Made by a program: the position numbers and the translations under genes. The notes under the pieces were generated by a model. That model did not search any database and was not told where the DNA came from. It saw nothing but the letters and a program-made list of their open reading frames with translations. A stretch of DNA of 22,071 nt from Apostichopus californicus (lineage: Eukaryota > Echinodermata > Holothuroidea > Aspidochirotida > Stichopodidae), in NCBI GenBank assembly GCA_020650975.1, contig JAIPMN010003314.1, positions 1 to 22,071 on the forward strand, given 5' to 3'. This document shows, in pieces, positions 18,919 through 22,071 of the stretch (positions within the stretch are counted from its first letter, which is position 1; the number at the start of each line of letters is the position of its first letter).

Positions 18919-19106
18919 GCCACAGAATGGTTACTGTATGTTAACACATTTCACTGAGGAAACTTGAACTTGACATATAAGCCACATAGTGGTTACATAC
19001 ATGTTAACACATTTCACTGAGGAAACTTGAACTTGACATATAAGCCACATAGTGGTTACATACATGTTAACACATTTCACTGAGGAAACTTGAACTTGAC
19101 ATATAA
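18919..19106. repeat. Tandem repeat, 63-bp unit, 3 copies
   Basis: The unit is GCCACATAGTGGTTACATAC + ATGTTAACACATTTCACTGA + GGAAACTTGAACTTGACATA + TAA. Copies start at 18919, 18981 and 19044. Copies 2 and 3 appear identical, while copy 1 differs at its left end (GCCACAGAATGGTTACTGTATG), so the last duplication is recent. Confidence 0.9.
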
Positions 19107-19339
19107 GCATGTTTTTTGTCTTCTAATAATTTGGTGCAATTTGATTCTTACATCCAAATAGTATTTTAACTGTAGCTCATAATTAACTTTAAGACCATTT
19201 TCACTTAAAATGATGAGGCAATAGTTATGACAATTTTGAAGATTGTACTTTGTAAATTATATGTGAAATAAAGCAAAAAGTGTTATAGGCTGTAATGGGA
19301 TCAGCGAGACTTATCAGCAGACTAGTTTACCGAGTGGGG

Positions 19340-20180
19340 TAGTTGTCAAGTGGCACCATGTCTGGTAGCCGTGGCGGAGGAGGGTTCTGTCCCAGTTCAG
19401 GTAGCAAACTCTAGTAATAAACCTGTCATACAGCAATTGATATCACTGGGTTCAGTTTTGGGTACCTTACAAGCAGTTCCATATTACAGGACAATAGTGA
19501 TAGTAGGGAAGGTTGCTATTCTCTTACATCAGGGTCTCAAGGTAGTTATACGGGTGGTGGTTCAGGCCCCCCCCCCCCCCGACGAGACTGTCCCTGGAGG
19601 AATTCTAATTGGACTATGCCTGCCTGGACATTAAACTAAATTTAAAATTGTTCAGTAGAGTAGACTGCATAGAGTAGACTGTGGATGTACTGGTAGCAGC
19701 CCGATGGTTTACATGATTAGACTTAAAGAGCGGATACTGGCAGATTAAGGTGGCTGAGTGTGACAAGCAGAAGACAGCTAATTACTTCACCGCTGGGCAT
19801 TTACGGGTTCAATAGGATGACGTTGGGACCAACAAATGCCCAGCAAGTTTTCGGCGACAAATGGAGCTGTGTATGGGGAACAAATATATCTCGAGAAATG
19901 TTTGGTTTATCTCAACATCATCATATTACCCCACTACTTGTGAGGAACACATAGAAAGGCTAGGGCAGCTTTCTAATTGACTACAGTATTTCACCTTAAA
20001 ATTAAACCGACGAAACGTCAGCTGTTTCGAAAGAAGTTAACTCTCTGGGTCACGTGATCAGCCAAAGGCATGTTGAGAATGAAGTTAGATCTTTTCAGGG
20101 ATTCGCAGATTATTATCGTCGCTTTGTTAAAGGCGACTCTAAAATTGCACCCCCCCTCCAAACCTCACGCAAGGTCAATT
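19340..20180 (+). pseudogene. Decayed Ty3/Gypsy retrotransposon pol fragment
   Basis: Scattered pieces in three frames match Ty3/Gypsy reverse transcriptase in the right order. About 19380-19480 reads VPVQVANSSNKPV and LGTLQAV, typical of the protease-RT linker. 19720 onward reads DLKSGYWQIKVAE and KQKTANYFTAGH, and after a frame change FNRMTLGPTNAQQVF. Further on come EEHIERLGQ, LKLKPTKRQLFRKK and, near 20095, FQGFADYYRRFVKG. Several stops and frameshifts break it. The segment that should hold the YxDD catalytic motif is not recognisable. A run of 14 C interrupts the linker (19567-19580). No LTRs, gag or integrase were seen. It is an inactive relic. Confidence 0.8.
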
Positions 20181-20289
20181 ACACAGGAGGAAGAAGAAGA
20201 AGTAAGAAAGTTTCTCAGAAGGGAACAGGATGAGGAGGAAAGGTGTAACTGGATACATAAATTATATAAGCAGCTAATCTAAATCATAA

Positions 20290-20938
20290 AAGAGTTATCG
20301 ATTGCTTTCATATTCCAAAAATAAATCATCGACAGTTTCAGTTTACGATGAAACCTCTGCTCATCTGTATCGTTGCTTTCTTCCTTAATTACAGGAACTG
20401 AAACTTTAAAATAAGTTAATAAACAGTTAACGAGGGGCCAATTTAGTGAGAATGAAACCCTTTAGCCGTAAGTTTCTGAAAACTACATACTTATCGGGAC
20501 ATTTATATTGAACTCTGCTCAAATATGTTTAAACAGTAAATCAAAAATTAATGAAAGAAGAACAATAACTAAGACAGAACACACATAACCTGGGAATAGA
20601 CTTCCAAGAACAAGACTAAAGACTCAGCTTTGTTACTCTATATGGCTATTGTATGCATCAACGTGAACTTTGCACGACAATCTATGTTTCATAACAAAAC
20701 TTGCAAAAACAAAAACTTACAAAATTTGCAGGAAAAAATTAAAATATAAGGCTATACAAAACACATTTTTTAGCCCCTCCCACAACTAAATAAGTTTTGA
20801 GGGACTTCTTCCTTAACAACTAGAAATGGGCAGGAGTTTACATTCGCCGTTTTTCAAGCGGATGTGGATTGATTTTGGAATCGATCCAGCTTTTTGGGAC
20901 AACTGTAATGCAGTGGCCAAGCTAAATATATACCGCTC
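20290..20938. other. AT-rich stretch, nothing recognised
   Basis: Lies between the Ty3/Gypsy relic and the right inverted arm. No open frame with domain content, no RNA gene and no clear repeat. Confidence 0.5.
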
Positions 20939-21309
20939 CTTAAAGGGTGTAAAGACTTGCACACAAAGAAACGTCTCATGCCGGTAATCTGACCTAGTTT
21001 CGAATGAGGTGTAACAGAAGTGTTAGACACCACCTTCGATCCCAGAAAATACACACACAGCTTGCTACCGTCGGTAATTAGACACTAGTGTACAGTCAGT
21101 ACGTACAGCTGCGGTCAATACCCACAGCACAGTGAACAAACGATACAGTGATGGACATCTCAGGTCCAGCTAAAGATAACAAGGTATCACGTTTTATTAC
21201 TGTACTGTCTGCATTTTGTAGCGACATGAACAAAAAACGTCACTTGCAAGCAACAGAAAGTTAACTTTTTCAGATGGCCGCACACGGCTTGGGGCGAGTC
21301 TTCAATGCC
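20939..21309 (-). repeat. Right arm of the large inverted repeat
   Basis: Inverse copy of 15426-15789, running from CTTAAAGGGTGT to CTTCAATGCC. Direct TTTAA follows at 21310-21314. Relative to the left arm it carries a 2-nt expansion in an A-run (AACAAAAAACGTC), plus several small indels elsewhere, so neither arm keeps a shared reading frame. Confidence 0.85.
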
Positions 21310-21314
21310 TTTAA

Positions 21315-22071
21315 TTGACTTGAGTCCCATCTTATTTCAACTAAATGCATTTCAACCTTTATCACATGGATGTGCATTCCCCAGTTCGCAGTGTCACATT
21401 TGCAATTATTAGCGAGTAACATTATTGTGTCCATATACAGCATAACATGCTGTATATCCTGGGCTTGCCCTCTGTCTCTGGAAATAATCGGAAACAATTA
21501 CGGAAATAATTTTTCACTACCAGAGAATTCCCACGACCAAACAAATTTAATCATGAACAGTGTCATACACCACTAAAATTGTCTATAACTCTACGCTACA
21601 GTTCTTTCCAAGGTTTTCGTAACATCTCCATAAGACTAGTCACTAAGAGTAAAACTTAAACCTCAGGCTGATAGACTAGGCCTGCTTAGCCTAACGTTAC
21701 GGTACTAACCTACAAGGCTAAAAAGATACATTGTAGTATTACTGACGTACGGCTCTCGCGCAACTTGTGCCATTTTAATAATGCAAGCGTTGGAAAATTG
21801 CAGGACATTCGTAACTAATATAACAGTCCCTGGGTAAATGTTTAGTAACTTTAGTGCACACAGCATTTAAACAGACATAATAAGGCCTAGCTTTATATCA
21901 ACTGAATAACCACACTTGATTTCAGTGAATTAATAAATGAAAAATTGTTCTATCAACCTTTTACAATCTTTGTCAACATTGTTACGAACCTCTTTTTTCT
22001 TTGAGAAACAAACCCCAGGTACACACTCACAACTAGGTCAATGGAAACCATGTAACAAAACACATTTTATA
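21315..22071. other. Right flank, nothing recognised
   Basis: Sequence outside the inverted-arm element. If the EIF2A gene continues to the right, this is intron. I find no exon of the EIF2A WD-repeat or Lys-rich region here. A short CpG-containing minus-strand frame begins with ATG at 21773 but closes after about 22 codons. Confidence 0.45.

Larger units (their letters stand above)
15426..21309. mobile_element. Putative 5.9-kb terminal-inverted-repeat element
   Basis: Arms of about 365-370 bp in opposite orientation, outermost sequence GGCATTGAAG..CTTCAATGCC, with the same 5-bp TTTAA (containing TTAA) just outside each. This is the layout of a cut-and-paste element with a TTAA-type target (piggyBac or Kolobok-like). 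No transposase is visible inside. The interior holds dispersed repeats, a micro-hairpin, a minisatellite and a dead Ty3/Gypsy fragment. It starts 177 bp upstream of the penultimate EIF2A exon and would lie in an EIF2A intron if earlier exons are to the right. An inverted duplication of two solo copies is the alternative. Confidence 0.5.

Noticed and set aside
21708-21773. Short minus-strand frame starting MAQVAREPYVSN, considered as an EIF2A first exon
   Set aside because: It stops after about 22 codons, does not resemble the EIF2A N-terminus, and no following exon is visible.

Overview
The window is animal nuclear DNA. It is AT-rich, has spliced coding exons with clear donor and acceptor sites, long introns, minisatellites and many small inverted-repeat transposons, and a 10-N assembly gap. 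The style of the dispersed repeats (a family carrying TGACCTTTGACCTCC, hAT-like ends of the type CAGTGGCGTA, a decayed Ty3/Gypsy element) and the divergence of the one recognisable gene suggest a marine invertebrate. An echinoderm such as a sea cucumber is my best guess, but this is inference. Most open reading frames here are chance.

Genes, both read on the minus strand. (1) The 3' end of EIF2A (eukaryotic translation initiation factor 2A): a penultimate exon at 15118-15249 and the terminal exon at 11190-11324, joined in phase 0, giving the last 88 codons. A possible AATAAA signal lies at 10520-10525. The exons before these are not in the window. (2) Downstream of EIF2A, a second gene begins with a 153-codon first coding exon (5566-6024) that I cannot name. 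A well-formed internal exon at 1357-1511, also entered in phase 0, encodes what looks like the first half of a PDZ domain and may belong to the same gene, which then runs off the left edge.

The rest is mainly repeats. Small elements with terminal inverted repeats and 8-bp target duplications lie at 830-913, 3257-4041, 4873-5251, 7264-7861 and 12457-12865. Three very short perfect hairpins (24, 29 and 33 bp), each flanked by an 8-bp duplication, lie at 2768-2791, 2800-2828 and 15907-15939. The EIF2A intron (11325-15117) holds two minisatellites (about 65-bp units at 11435-11790; about 66-bp units at 13757-14716). A third (63-bp units) lies at 18919-19106.

From 15426 to 21309 the DNA is bounded by two inverted arms of about 365-370 bp, with TTTAA on both outer sides. 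This looks like a 5.9-kb terminal-inverted-repeat element, or an inverted duplication, just upstream of the penultimate EIF2A exon. Its interior carries older repeats and a broken Ty3/Gypsy reverse transcriptase (about 19340-20180).

The most unusual material is the set of ultra-short hairpin insertions, the large inverted-arm element, and the dispersed repeat family that carries exact or near-exact DR1 nuclear-receptor sites.
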